From NCBI RefSeq assembly GCF_029227915.1, contig NC_079877.1, positions 8,370,001-8,434,000 of the forward strand: 64,000 nucleotides of DNA. Direction: 5' to 3'. Made by a program: the position numbers and the translations under genes. Below, piece after piece: positions 10,802 through 20,065 of the stretch. Within the stretch, counting starts at the first letter, position 1; the number at the start of each line of letters is the position of its first letter. This stretch comes from Hydractinia symbiolongicarpus (Eukaryota > Cnidaria > Hydrozoa > Anthoathecata > Hydractiniidae). The notes beneath the pieces were generated by a model, which ran no database searches, was not told the DNA's origin, and saw only the letters and a list, made by a program, of their open reading frames with translations.

Positions 10802-10895
10802 TCCACCGAGCCGGATTTGAACCAGCGACCTAAGGATGCCTGAGTGGTATAAGTTCGTCTACAGTCCTCCGCTCTACCAACTGAGCTATCGGTGG
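10802..10895 (-). tRNA. tRNA-Tyr(GTA) with 21-nt intron, unit 1
   Basis: Reference copy. 94 nt with a 21-nt intron after G37 (10835-10855 on the + strand); mature length 73. Acceptor CCACCGA/TCGGTGG, D-stem GCTC/GAGC, loop CTGTAGA, T-loop TTCAAAT, discriminator A. The intron needs tRNA splicing endonuclease, as in almost all eukaryotic Tyr genes. It converges with Leu, 41 bp away. Confidence 0.96.
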
Positions 10896-10965
10896 ATGTA
10901 GCATCGTAGAGTTCTTGTGCAGGACTATGCAGGTCATGTAACGTTTGTAGTATGACGTGGTTTTT

Positions 10966-10969
10966 AAAA
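10966..10969 (-). terminator. Pol III terminator of iMet (unit 1)
   Basis: AAAA on the + strand gives a TTTT run about 20 bases past the iMet 3' end. Confidence 0.8.
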
Positions 10970-10988
10970 TGATGCGATAGCTCGCACG

Positions 10989-11060
10989 TAGCAGAGGGTG
11001 GTTTCGATCCACCGACCTCTGGGTTATGGGCCCAGCACGCTTCCTCTGCGCCACTCTGCT
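10989..11060 (-). tRNA. tRNA-iMet(CAT), initiator, unit 1
   Basis: Reference copy. 72 nt; acceptor AGCAGAG/CTCTGCT, discriminator A. Initiator hallmarks are A1:T72, the three G:C pairs next to the loop (GGG 29-31, CCC 39-41), loop CCCATAA with C33, and T-loop ATCGAAA with A54 and A60. It is divergent from the Ala-TGC of the next unit. Confidence 0.97.
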
Positions 11061-11148
11061 GAAGGTAGGTAAGCTGAAATGTGTCTGATGTAAGGTGTAG
11101 TTCAGTATTGCGAACGGCACTCGAACTATGACATTTTTAACTTTTCCA
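11061..11148. promoter_or_regulatory. divergent iMet / Ala-TGC interval
   Basis: 88 bp between the 5' ends of the divergent iMet (-) and Ala-TGC (+) genes, strongly conserved in length and sequence between units. It must hold the start sites and leaders of both genes. I see no classical TATA box. Pol III promoters (A and B boxes) are internal to the tRNA genes. Confidence 0.6.
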
Positions 11149-11221
11149 GGGCGATTAGCTCACATGGTAGAGCGCTCGCTTTGCATGCGAGAGGTTCCGG
11201 GATCGATGCCCGGATCCTCCA
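11149..11221 (+). tRNA. tRNA-Ala(TGC), unit 2
   Basis: G4 is C, opposing C69 in the acceptor; A48 is T. Confidence 0.8.
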
Positions 11222-11492
11222 AGACGATGTTTTTAATTTATTTATTTTTATACTAATTTCAGTAGTTGCCAATGGTCATAAGAGGATTTATGATGCTCCT
11301 AAGATTACCTGGTATTAATAATAATAATAATAATAGTAATAATAATACTAAACCGCGCTGCATATGTCTAGAGCATTTCTTGCTGTTTAATTTTGCATTG
11401 ACAATATACACAGTTTCAGCTTTTAACATGATCGACCGTGTGGCATTCGGGCATTGACGCCATCGCGAACATATTATTTAAATATGAACTCG

Positions 11493-11563
11493 TCCTCGGT
11501 AGTATAGTGGTAAGTATCCCCGCCTGTCACGCGGAGACCGGGGTTCGATTCCCCGCCGGGGAG
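11493..11563 (+). tRNA. tRNA-Asp(GTC), unit 2, 1-nt deletion
   Basis: 71 nt: one G is missing from the 3' anticodon stem/variable loop. Possibly non-functional. Confidence 0.65.
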
Positions 11564-11636
11564 GTTCTTTTTATCTTGTCAATGTTTCGTTTCACGTCAG
11601 TAGCGTTCGCGGGACTGTTCGGGAAGACAGATTTAC

Positions 11637-11709
11637 GCCCGGTTAGCTCAGTCGGTAGAGCATCAGACTTTTAATCTGAGGGTCGCGGGTTCGAGTCCCT
11701 CATCGGGCG
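11637..11709 (+). tRNA. tRNA-Lys(TTT), unit 2
   Basis: Consensus. Confidence 0.95.
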
Positions 11710-11816
11710 TAACAATTATTTGGTACGATGGTGAACTAACTTTCACCACAATGTCTTGTCGAAAGAGGATGAATAACGTAACATTTGCGGAGTGGCAAAG
11801 GCGAAGCAAACTTGAT

Positions 11817-11889
11817 GGGGAACTAGCTCAGATGGTAGAGCGCTCGCTTAGCATGCTAGAAGTACCGGGATCGATGCCCGGGTTCTCCA
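11817..11889 (+). tRNA. tRNA-Ala(AGC), unit 2
   Basis: G41 is T, breaking an anticodon-stem pair; G45 is A. Confidence 0.75.
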
Positions 11890-11957
11890 ATGCCTTTTCC
11901 ATAGGCGTAAAATAAATGAAATTTGCGCAGAGCAATTTGCAGCAGCGTTCGTGTCAT

Positions 11958-12073
11958 GTCGGGATGGCCGAGCGGTCTAAGGCGCCAGACTCAAGACAAA
12001 ATGTTCTTCCACTCATCGCGTGGAGAATTCTGGTCCTCGAATGAGGGCGTGGGTTCAAATCCCACTTCCGACA
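11958..12073 (+). tRNA. tRNA-Leu(CAA) with 32-nt intron, unit 2
   Basis: Reference description. 116 nt; acceptor GTCGGGA/TTCCGAC, anticodon stem CCAGA/TCTGG, loop CTCAAG then a 32-nt intron after G37 (11996-12027), long variable arm GTCCTCGAATGAGGGC typical of class II Leu tRNAs, discriminator A. The intron contains a tccac/gtgga hairpin. It reads UUG. In this copy G57 is A. Confidence 0.93.
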
Positions 12074-12114
12074 ACTTTTCCCTGCCACACAAAATTTTAG
12101 GCCTAAAATGCAAG

Positions 12115-12208
12115 TCCACGGAGCCGGATTTGAACCAGCGACCTAAGGATGCCTGAGTGGTATAAGTTGGTCTACAGTCCTCCGCTCTACCAACTGAGCT
12201 ATCGGTGG
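12115..12208 (-). tRNA. tRNA-Tyr(GTA) with intron, unit 2
   Basis: G68 is C, opposing C5 in the acceptor; one intron base differs. Confidence 0.8.
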
Positions 12209-12301
12209 ATGTAGCATCGTAGAGTTCTTGTGCAGGACTATGCAGGTCATGTAACGTTTGTAGTATGACGTGGTTTTTAAAATGATGCAATAGCTCGCAC
12301 G

Positions 12302-12373
12302 TAGCAGAGGGTGGTTTCGATCCACCGACCTCTGGGTTATGGGCCCAGCACGCTTCCTCTGCGCCACTCTGTT
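12302..12373 (-). tRNA. tRNA-iMet(CAT), unit 2
   Basis: G2 is A, opposing C71. Confidence 0.85.
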
Positions 12374-12461
12374 GAAGGTAGGTAAGCTGAAATGTGTCTG
12401 ATGTAAGGTGTAGTTTAGTATTGCGAACGGCACTCGAACTATGACCTTTTTAACTTTTCCA

Positions 12462-12534
12462 GGGCGATTAGCTCACATGGTAGAGCGCTCGCTTTGCATG
12501 CGAGAGGTACCGGGATCAATGCCCGGATCCTCCA
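12462..12534 (+). tRNA. tRNA-Ala(TGC), unit 3
   Basis: G4 is C as in unit 2; G57 is A. Confidence 0.8.
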
Positions 12535-12626
12535 AGACGATGTTTTTAATTTATTTATTTTTATACCAATTTCAGTAGTTGCCAATGGTCATAAGAGGAT
12601 TTATGATGCTCCTAAGATTACCTGGT

Positions 12627-12659
<33 letters not shown>

Positions 12660-12802
12660 AAACCGCGCTGCATATGTCTAGAGCATTTCTTGCTGTTTAA
12701 TTTCGCATTGACAATATACACAGTTTCAGCTTTTAACATGATCGACCGTGTGGCATTCGGGCATTGACGCCATCGAGAACATATTATTTAAATATGAACT
12801 CG

Positions 12803-12874
12803 TCCTCGGTAGTATAGTGGTAAGTATCCCCGCCTGTCACGCGGGAGACCGGGGTTCGATTCCCCGCCGGGGAG
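12803..12874 (+). tRNA. tRNA-Asp(GTC), unit 3
   Basis: Consensus. Confidence 0.95.
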
Positions 12875-12947
12875 GTTCTTTTTATCTTGTCAATGTTTCG
12901 TTTCACGTCAGTAGCGTTCGCGGGACTGTCCGGGAAGACAGACTTAC

Positions 12948-13020
12948 GCCCGGTTAGCTCAGTCGGTAGAGCATCAGACTTTTAATCTGAGGGTCGCGGG
13001 TTCGAGTCCCTCATCGGGCG
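12948..13020 (+). tRNA. tRNA-Lys(TTT), unit 3
   Basis: Consensus. Confidence 0.95.
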
Positions 13021-13127
13021 TAACAATTATTTGGTACGATGGTGAACTAACTTTCACCACAATGTCTTGTCGAAAGAGGATAAATAATGTAACATTTGCG
13101 GAGTGGCAAAGGCGAAGCAAACTTGAT

Positions 13128-13200
13128 AGGGAACTAGCTCAGATGGTAGAGCGCTCGCTTAGCATGCTAGAGGTACCGGGATCGATGCCCGGGTTCTCCA
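13128..13200 (+). tRNA. tRNA-Ala(AGC), unit 3
   Basis: G1 is A and G41 is T; two stem pairs are lost. Confidence 0.7.
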
Positions 13201-13268
13201 ATGCCTTTTCCATAGGCGTAAAATAAATGAAATTTGCGCAGAGCAATTTGCAGCAGCGTTCGTGTCAT

Positions 13269-13384
13269 GTCGGGATGGCCGAGCGGTCTAAGGCGCCAGA
13301 CTCAAGACAAAATGTTCTTCAACTCATCGCGTGGAGAATTCTGGTCTTCGAATGAGGGCGTGGGTTCGAATCCCACTTCCGACA
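13269..13384 (+). tRNA. tRNA-Leu(CAA) with intron, unit 3
   Basis: One intron base and one variable-arm base differ. Confidence 0.92.
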
Positions 13385-13425
13385 ACTTTTCCCTGCCACA
13401 CAAAATTTTAGGCCTAAAATGCAAG

Positions 13426-13519
13426 TCCACCGAGCCGGATTTGAACCAGCGACCTAAGGATGCCTGAGTGGTATAAGTTGGTCTACAGTCCTCCGCTCTA
13501 CCAACTGAGCTATCGGTGG
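13426..13519 (-). tRNA. tRNA-Tyr(GTA) with intron, unit 3
   Basis: Exons consensus; same intron variant as unit 2. Confidence 0.95.
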
Positions 13520-13612
13520 ATGTAGCATCGTAGAGTTCTTGTGCAGGACTATGCAGGTCATGTCACGTTTGTAGTATGACGTGGTTTTTAAAATGATGCG
13601 ATAGCTCGCACG

Positions 13613-13684
13613 TAGCAGAGGGTGGTTTCGATCTACCGACCTCTGGGTTATGGGCCCAGCACGCTTCCTCTGCGCCACTCTGCT
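13613..13684 (-). tRNA. tRNA-iMet(CAT), unit 3
   Basis: G52 in the T-stem is A. Confidence 0.85.
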
Positions 13685-13772
13685 GAAGGTAGGTAAGCTG
13701 AAATGTGTCTGATGTAAGGTGTAGTTTAGTATTGCGAACAGCACTCGAACTATGACCTTTTTAACATTTCCA

Positions 13773-13845
13773 GGGGGATTAGCTCACATGGTAGAGCGCT
13801 CGCTTTGCATGCGAGAGGTACCGGGATCGATGCCCGGATCCTCCA
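13773..13845 (+). tRNA. tRNA-Ala(TGC), unit 4
   Basis: Consensus. Unit 4 retains only this gene and iMet. Confidence 0.95.
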
Positions 13846-13937
13846 AGACGATGTTTTTAATTTATTTATTTTTATACTAATTTCAGTAGTTGCCAATGGT
13901 CATAAGAGGATTTATGATGCTCCTAAGATTACCTGGT

Positions 13938-13970
<33 letters not shown>

Positions 13971-14093
13971 AAACCGCGCTGCATATGTCTAGAGCATTTC
14001 TTGCTGTTTAATTTCGCATTGACAATATACACAGTTTCAGCTTTTAACATGATCGACCGTGTGGCATTCGGGCATTGACGCCATCGAGAACAT

Positions 14094-14114
14094 ATTATTT
14101 AAACTTGATGGACT
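14094..14114. other. deletion scar, unit 4
   Basis: The Asp-proximal spacer (tatttaaa) joins cttgatgg, normally just upstream of Ala-AGC, and then actatgcagg, normally between Tyr and iMet. Short shared stretches (aaa, gg) mark both joints. Asp, Lys, Ala-AGC, Leu and Tyr are gone, about 740 bp. Confidence 0.9.
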
Positions 14115-14176
14115 ATGCAGGTCATGTCACGTTTGTAGTATGACGTGGTTTTTAAAATGATGCGATAGCTCGCACG

Positions 14177-14248
14177 TAGCAGAGGGTGGTTTCGATCCAC
14201 CGACCTCTGGGTTATGGGCCCAGCACGCTTCCTCTGCGCCACTCTGAT
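14177..14248 (-). tRNA. tRNA-iMet(CAT), unit 4
   Basis: G2 is T, opposing C71. Confidence 0.85.
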
Positions 14249-14336
14249 GAAGGTAGGTAAGCTGAAATGTGTCTGATGTAAGGTGTAGTTTAGTATTGCG
14301 AACAGCACTCGAACTATGACCTTTTTACCATTTCCA

Positions 14337-14409
14337 GGGGGATTAGCTCACATGGTAGAGCGCTCGCTTTGCATGCGAGAGGTACCGGGATCGATGCCCG
14401 GATCCTCCA
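14337..14409 (+). tRNA. tRNA-Ala(TGC), unit 5
   Basis: Consensus. Confidence 0.95.
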
Positions 14410-14671
14410 AGACGATGTTTTTAATTTATTTATTTTTATACTAATTTCAGTAGTTGCCAATGGTCATAAGAGGATTTATGATGCTCCTAAGATTACCTGG
14501 TATTAATAATAATAATAATAGTAATACTAAACCGCGCTGCATATGTCTAGAGCATTTCTTGCTGCTTAATTTCGCATTGACAATATACACAGTTTCAGCT
14601 TTTAACATGATCGACCGTGTGGCATTCGAGCATTGACGCCATCGCGAACATATTATTTAAATATGAACTCG

Positions 14672-14743
14672 TCCTCGGTAGTATAGTGGTAAGTATCCCT
14701 GCCTGTCACGCGGGAGACCGGGGTTCGATTCCCCGCCGGGGAG
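14672..14743 (+). tRNA. tRNA-Asp(GTC), unit 5
   Basis: C29 is T, a tolerated wobble with G41. Confidence 0.93.
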
Positions 14744-14816
14744 GTTCTTTTTATCTTGTCAATGTTTCGTTTCACGTCAGTAGCGTTCGCGGGACTGTCC
14801 GGGAATACAGATTTAC

Positions 14817-14889
14817 GCCCGGTTAGCTCAGTCGGTAGAGCATCAGACTTTTAATCTGAGGGTCGCGGGTTCGAGTCCCTCATCGGGCG
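14817..14889 (+). tRNA. tRNA-Lys(TTT), unit 5
   Basis: Consensus. A 60-bp deletion shortens the spacer to Ala-AGC to 47 bp. Confidence 0.95.
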
Positions 14890-14936
14890 TAACAATTATT
14901 TGGTACGATGGTGAACTAACTTTCACCAAACTTGAT

Positions 14937-15009
14937 GGGGAACTAGCTCAGATGGTAGAGCGCTCGCTTAGCATGCGAGAGGTACCGGGATCGATACCCG
15001 ATTTCTCCA
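14937..15009 (+). tRNA. tRNA-Ala(AGC), unit 5
   Basis: G60, G65 and G66 are changed, weakening the T-stem and acceptor. Confidence 0.7.
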
Positions 15010-15077
15010 ATGCCTTTTCCATAGGCGTAAAATAAATGAAATTTGCGCAGAGCAATTTGCAGCAGCGTTCGTGTCAT

Positions 15078-15193
15078 GTCGGGATGGCCGAGCGGTCTAA
15101 GGCGCCAGACTCAACACAAAATGTTCTTCCACTCATCGCGTGGAGAATTCTGGTCCTCGAATGAGGGCGTGGGTTCGAATCCCACTTCCGACA
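15078..15193 (+). tRNA. tRNA-Leu(CAA) with intron, unit 5
   Basis: G37, next to the anticodon and the 5' splice site, is C. Confidence 0.85.
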
Positions 15194-15234
15194 ACTTTTC
15201 CCTGCCACACAAAATTTTAGGCCTAAAATGCAAG

Positions 15235-15328
15235 TCCACCGAGCCAGATTTGAACCAGCGACCTAAGGATGCCTGAGTGGTATAAGTTCGTCTACAGTCC
15301 TCCGCTCTACCAACTGAGCTATCGGTGG
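15235..15328 (-). tRNA. tRNA-Tyr(GTA) with intron, unit 5
   Basis: C62 is T, a G52 wobble. Confidence 0.93.
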
Positions 15329-15421
15329 ATGTAGCATCGTACAGTTCTTGTGCAGGACTATGCAGGTCATGTCACGTTTGTAGTATGACGTGGTTTTTAA
15401 AATGATGCGATAGCTCGCACG

Positions 15422-15493
15422 TAGCAGAGGGTGGTTTCGATCCACCGACCTCTGGGTTATGGGCCCAGCACGCTTCCTCTGCGCCACTCTGCT
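15422..15493 (-). tRNA. tRNA-iMet(CAT), unit 5
   Basis: Consensus. Confidence 0.95.
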
Positions 15494-15581
15494 CAAGGTA
15501 GGTATGCTGAAATGTGTCTGATGTAAGGTGTAGTTTAGTATTGCGAACAGCACTCGAACTATGACCTTTTTACCATTTCCA

Positions 15582-15654
15582 GGGGGATTAGCCCACATGG
15601 TAGAGCGCTCGCTTTGCATGCGAGGGGTACCGGGATCGATGCCCGGATCCTCCA
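15582..15654 (+). tRNA. tRNA-Ala(TGC), unit 6
   Basis: T12 is C (D-stem mismatch); A44 is G. Confidence 0.85.
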
Positions 15655-15746
15655 AGACGATGTTTTTAATTTATTTATTTTTATACTAATTTTAGTAGTT
15701 GCCAATGGTCATAAGAGGATTTATGATGCTCCTAAGATTACCTGGT

Positions 15747-15779
<33 letters not shown>

Positions 15780-15922
15780 AAACCGCGCTGCATATGTCTA
15801 GAGCATTTCTTGCTGTTTAATTTCGCATTGACAATATACACAGTTTCAGCTTTTAACATGATCGACCGTGTGGCATTCGGGCATTGACGCCATCGCGAAC
15901 ATATTATTTAAATATGAACTCG

Positions 15923-15994
15923 TCCTCGGTAGTATAATGGTAAGTATCCCCGCCTGTCACGCGGGAGACCGGGGTTCGATTCCCCGCCGGGGAG
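15923..15994 (+). tRNA. tRNA-Asp(GTC), unit 6
   Basis: One D-loop G is A, shared with units 11, 21 and 25. Confidence 0.93.
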
Positions 15995-16067
15995 GTTCTT
16001 TTTATCTTGTCAATGTTTCGTTTCACGTCAGTAGCGTTCGCGGGAATGTCCGGGAAAACAGATTTAC

Positions 16068-16140
16068 GCCCGGTTAGCTCAGTCGGTAGAGCATCAGACT
16101 TTTAATCTGAGGGTCGCGGGTTCGAGTCCCTCATCGGGCG
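16068..16140 (+). tRNA. tRNA-Lys(TTT), unit 6
   Basis: Consensus. Confidence 0.95.
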
Positions 16141-16247
16141 TAACAATTATTTGGTACGATGGTGAACTAACTTTCACCACAATGTCTTGTCGAAAGAGGA
16201 TGAATAACGTAACATTTGCGGAGTGGCAAAGGCGAAGCAAACTTGAT

Positions 16248-16320
16248 GGGGAACTAGCTCAGATGGTAGAGCGCTCGCTTAGCATGCGAGAGGTACCGGG
16301 ATCGATGCCCGGGTTCTCCA
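16248..16320 (+). tRNA. tRNA-Ala(AGC), unit 6
   Basis: Consensus: T-loop ATCGATG and T-stem CCGGG/CCCGG intact. Confidence 0.96.
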
Positions 16321-16388
16321 ATGCCTTTTCCATAGGCGTAAAATAAATGAAATTTGCGCAGAGCAATTTGCAGCAGCGTTCGTGTCAT

Positions 16389-16504
16389 GCCGGGATGGCC
16401 GAGCGGTCTAAGGCGCCAGACTCAAGACAAAATGTTCTTCCACTCATCGCGTGGAGAATTCTGGTCCTCGAATGAGGGCGTGGGTTCGAATCCCACTTCT
16501 GACA
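16389..16504 (+). tRNA. tRNA-Leu(CAA) with intron, unit 6
   Basis: T2 is C (mismatch with A71) and C69 is T. Confidence 0.85.
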
Positions 16505-16545
16505 ACTTTTCCCTGCCACACAAAATTTTAGGCCTAAAATGCAAG

Positions 16546-16639
16546 TCCACCGAGCCGGATTTGAACCAGCGACCTAAGGATGCCTGAGTGGTGTAATATC
16601 GTCTACAGTCCTCCGCTCTACCAACTGAGCTATCGGTGG
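16546..16639 (-). tRNA. tRNA-Tyr(GTA) with intron, unit 6
   Basis: Exons consensus; several intron bases differ. Confidence 0.95.
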
Positions 16640-16732
16640 ATGTAGCATCGTACAGTTCTTGTGCAGGACTATGCAGGTCATGTCACGTTTGTAGTATGAC
16701 GTGGTTTTTAAAATGATGCGATAGCTCGCACG

Positions 16733-16804
16733 TAGCAGAGGGTGGTTTCGATCCACCGACCTCTGGGTTATGGGCCCAGCACGCTTTCTCTGCGCCACTC
16801 TGCT
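16733..16804 (-). tRNA. tRNA-iMet(CAT), unit 6
   Basis: One D-arm G is A, shared with units 11 and 25. Confidence 0.9.
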
Positions 16805-16892
16805 GAAGGTAGGTAAGCTGAAATGTGTCTGATGTAAGGTGTAGTTTAGTATTGCCAACAGCACTCGAACTATGAGCTTTTTACCATTTCCA

Positions 16893-16965
16893 GGGGGATT
16901 AGCTCACATGGTAGAGCGCTCGCTTTGCATGCGAGAGGTACCGGGATCAATGCCCGGATCCTCCA
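16893..16965 (+). tRNA. tRNA-Ala(TGC), unit 7
   Basis: G57 is A. Confidence 0.92.
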
Positions 16966-17227
16966 AGACGATGTTTTTAATTTATTTATTTTTATACTAA
17001 TTTCAGTAGTTGCCAATGGTCATAAGAGGATTTATGATGCTCCTAAGATTACCTGGTATTAATAATAATAATAATAATAATACTAAACCGCGCTGCATAT
17101 GTCTAGAGCATTTCTTGCTGTTTAATTTCGCATTGACAATATACACAGTTTCAGCTTTTAACATGATCGACCGTGTGGCATTCGGGCATTGACGCCATCG
17201 CGAACATATTATTTAAATATGAACTCG

Positions 17228-17299
17228 TCCTCGGTAGTATAGTGGTAAGTATCCCCGCCTGTCACGCGGGAGACCGGGGTTCGATTCCCCGCCGGGGAG
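17228..17299 (+). tRNA. tRNA-Asp(GTC), unit 7
   Basis: Consensus. Confidence 0.95.
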
Positions 17300-17372
17300 G
17301 TTCTTTTTATCTTGTCAATGTTTCGTTTCACGTCAGTAGCGTTCGCGGGACTGTCCGGGAATACAGATTTAC

Positions 17373-17445
17373 GCCCGGTTAGCTCAGTCGGTAGAGCATC
17401 AGACTTTTAATCTGAGGGTCGTGGGTTCGAGTCCCTCATCGTGCG
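17373..17445 (+). tRNA. tRNA-Lys(TTT), unit 7
   Basis: C50 is T; G70 is T, opposing C3. Confidence 0.8.
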
Positions 17446-17552
17446 TAACAATTATTTGGTACGATGGTGAACTAACTTTCACCACAATGTCTTGTCGAAA
17501 GAGGATGAATAACGTAACATTTGCGGAGTGGCAAAGGCGAAGCAAACTTGAT

Positions 17553-17625
17553 GGGGAACTAGCTCAGATGGTAGAGCGCTCGCTTAGCATGCGAGAGGTA
17601 CCGGGATCGATGCCCGGGTTCTCCA
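17553..17625 (+). tRNA. tRNA-Ala(AGC), unit 7
   Basis: Consensus. Confidence 0.95.
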
Positions 17626-17693
17626 ATGCCTTTTCCATAGGCGTAAAATAAATGAAATTTGCGCAGAGCAATTTGCAGCAGCGTTCGTGCCAT

Positions 17694-17809
17694 GTCGGGA
17701 TGGCCGAGCGGTCTAAGGCGCCAGACTCAAGACAAAATGTTCTTCCACTCATCGCGTGGAGAATTCTGGTCCTCGAATGAGGGCGTGGGTTCGAATCCCA
17801 CTTCCGACA
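17694..17809 (+). tRNA. tRNA-Leu(CAA) with intron, unit 7
   Basis: Consensus. Confidence 0.95.
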
Positions 17810-17850
17810 ACTTTTCCCTGCCACACAAAATTTTAGGCCTAAAATGCAAG

Positions 17851-17944
17851 TCCACCGAGCCGGATTTGAACCAGCGACCTAAGGATGCCTGAGTGGTATA
17901 ATTTCGTCTACAGTCCTCCGCTCTACCAACTGAGCTATCGCTGG
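17851..17944 (-). tRNA. tRNA-Tyr(GTA) with intron, unit 7
   Basis: C4 is G, opposing G69 in the acceptor. Confidence 0.85.
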
Positions 17945-18037
17945 ATGTAGCATCGTACAGTTCTTGTGCAGGACTATGCAGGTCATGTCACGTTTTTAGT
18001 ATGACGTGGTTTTTAAAATGATGCGATAGCTCGCACG

Positions 18038-18109
18038 TAGCAGAGGGTGGTTTCGATCCACCGACCTCTGGGTTATGGGCCCAGCACGCTTCCTCTGCGC
18101 CACTCTGCT
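18038..18109 (-). tRNA. tRNA-iMet(CAT), unit 7
   Basis: Consensus. Confidence 0.95.
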
Positions 18110-18197
18110 GAAGGTAGGTAAGCTGAAATGTGTCTGATGTAAGGTGTAGTTTAGTATTGCGAACACCACTCGAACTATGACCTTTTTACCATTTCCA

Positions 18198-18270
18198 GGG
18201 GGATTAGCTCACATGGTAGAACGCTCGCTTTGCATGCGAGAGGTACCGGGATCGATGCCCGGATCCTCCA
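18198..18270 (+). tRNA. tRNA-Ala(TGC), unit 8
   Basis: G24 is A, a D-stem mismatch with C11. Confidence 0.85.
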
Positions 18271-18366
18271 AGACGATGTTTTTAATTTATTTATTTATTT
18301 TTATACTAATTGCAGTAGTTGCCAATGGTCATAAGAGGATTTATGATGCTCCTAAGATTACCTGGT

Positions 18367-18399
<33 letters not shown>

Positions 18400-18542
18400 A
18401 AACCGCGCTGCATATGTCTAGAGCATTTCTTGCTGTTTAATTTCGCATTGACAATATACACAGTTTCAGCTTTTAACATGATCGACCGTGTGGCATTCGG
18501 GCATTGACGCCATCGCGAACATATTATTTAAATATGAACTCG

Positions 18543-18614
18543 TCCTCGGTAGTATAGTGGTAAGTATCCCCGCCTGTCACGCGGGAGACCGGGGTTCGAT
18601 TCCCCGCCGGGGAG
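18543..18614 (+). tRNA. tRNA-Asp(GTC), unit 8
   Basis: Consensus. Confidence 0.95.
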
Positions 18615-18687
18615 GTTCTTTTTATCTTGTCAATGTTTCGTTTCACGTCATTAGCGTTCGCGGGACTGTCCGGGAAGACAGATTTAC

Positions 18688-18760
18688 GCCCGGTTAGCTC
18701 AGTCGGTAGAGCATCAGACTTTTAATCTGAGGGTCGCGGGTTCGAGTCCCTCATCGGGCG
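18688..18760 (+). tRNA. tRNA-Lys(TTT), unit 8
   Basis: Consensus. Confidence 0.95.
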
Positions 18761-18867
18761 TAACAATTATTTGGTACGATGGTGAACTAACTTTCACCAC
18801 AATGTCTTGTCGAAAGAGGATGAATAACGTAACATTTGCGGAGTGGCAAAGGCGAAGCAAACTTGAT

Positions 18868-18940
18868 GGGGAACTAGCTCAGATGGTAGAGCGCTCGCTA
18901 AGCATGCGAGAGGTACCCGGATCGATGCCCGGGTTCTCCA
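18868..18940 (+). tRNA. tRNA-Ala(AGC), unit 8, T33 lost
   Basis: The near-universal T33 is A, and G51 is C in the T-stem. Probably impaired. Confidence 0.7.
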
Positions 18941-19008
18941 ATGCCTTTTCCATAGGCGTAAAATAAATGAAATTTGCGCAGAGCAATTTGCAGCAGCGTT
19001 CGTGTCAT

Positions 19009-19124
19009 GTCGGGATGGCCGAGCGGTCTAAGGCGCCAGACTCAAGACAAAATTTTCTTCCACTCATCGCGTGGAGAATTCTGGTCCTCGAATGAGGGCG
19101 TGGGTTCGAATCCCACTTCCGACA
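19009..19124 (+). tRNA. tRNA-Leu(CAA) with intron, unit 8, T4 in intron
   Basis: Exons are consensus, but a G to T change in the intron creates TTTT, which could stop Pol III before the 3' exon. Confidence 0.85.
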
Positions 19125-19165
19125 ACTTTTCCCTGCCACACAAAATTTTAGGCCTAAAATGCAAG

Positions 19166-19259
19166 TCCACCGAGCCGGATTTGAACCAGCGACCTAAGGA
19201 TGCCTGAGTGGTATAAGTTCGTCTACAGTCCTCCGCTCTACCAACTGAGCTATCGGTGG
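19166..19259 (-). tRNA. tRNA-Tyr(GTA) with intron, unit 8
   Basis: Consensus. Confidence 0.95.
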
Positions 19260-19352
19260 ATGTAGCATCGTACAGTCCTTGTGCAGGACTATGCAGGTCA
19301 TGTCACGTTTGTAGTATGACGTGGTTTTTAAAATGATGCGATAGCTCGCACG

Positions 19353-19424
19353 TAGCAGAGGGTGGTTTCGATCCACCGACCTCTGGGTTATGGGCCCAGC
19401 ACGCTTCCTCTGCGCCACTCTGCT
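19353..19424 (-). tRNA. tRNA-iMet(CAT), unit 8
   Basis: Consensus. Confidence 0.95.
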
Positions 19425-19512
19425 GAAGGCAGGTAAGCTGAAATGTGTCTGATGTAAGGTGTAGTTTAGTATTGCGAACAGCACTCGAACTATGACCTTT
19501 TTACCATTTCCA

Positions 19513-19585
19513 GGGGGATTAGCTCACATGGTAGAGCGCTCGCTTTGCATGCGAGAGGTACCGGGATCGATGCCCGGATCCTCCA
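19513..19585 (+). tRNA. tRNA-Ala(TGC), unit 9
   Basis: Consensus. Confidence 0.95.
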
Positions 19586-19847
19586 AGACGATGTTTTTAA
19601 TTTATTTATTTTTATACTAATTTCAGTAGTTGCCAATGGTCATAAGAGGATTTATGATGCTCCTAAGATTACCTGGTATTAATAATAATAATAATAATAA
19701 TACTAAACCGCGCTGCATATGTCTAGAGCATTTCTTGCTGTTTAATTTCGCATTGACAATATACACAGTTTCAGCTTTTAACATGATCGACCGTGAGGCA
19801 TTCGGGCATTGACGCCATCGCGAACATATTATTTAAATATGAACTCG

Positions 19848-19919
19848 TCCTCGGTAGTATAGTGGTAAGTATCCCCGCCTGTCACGCGGGAGACCGGGGT
19901 TCGATTCCCCGCCGGGGAG
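19848..19919 (+). tRNA. tRNA-Asp(GTC), unit 9
   Basis: Consensus. Confidence 0.95.
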
Positions 19920-19992
19920 GTTCTTTTTATCTTGTCAATGTTTCGTTTCACGTCAGTAGCGTTCGCGGGAATGTCCGGGAATACAGATTTAC

Positions 19993-20065
19993 GCCCGGTT
20001 AGCTCAGTCGGTAGAGCATCAGACTTTTAATCTGAGGGTCGCGGGTTCGCGTCCCTCATCGGGCG
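19993..20065 (+). tRNA. tRNA-Lys(TTT), unit 9
   Basis: A58 is C, hitting the B-box and the conserved T-loop A. Confidence 0.75.
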
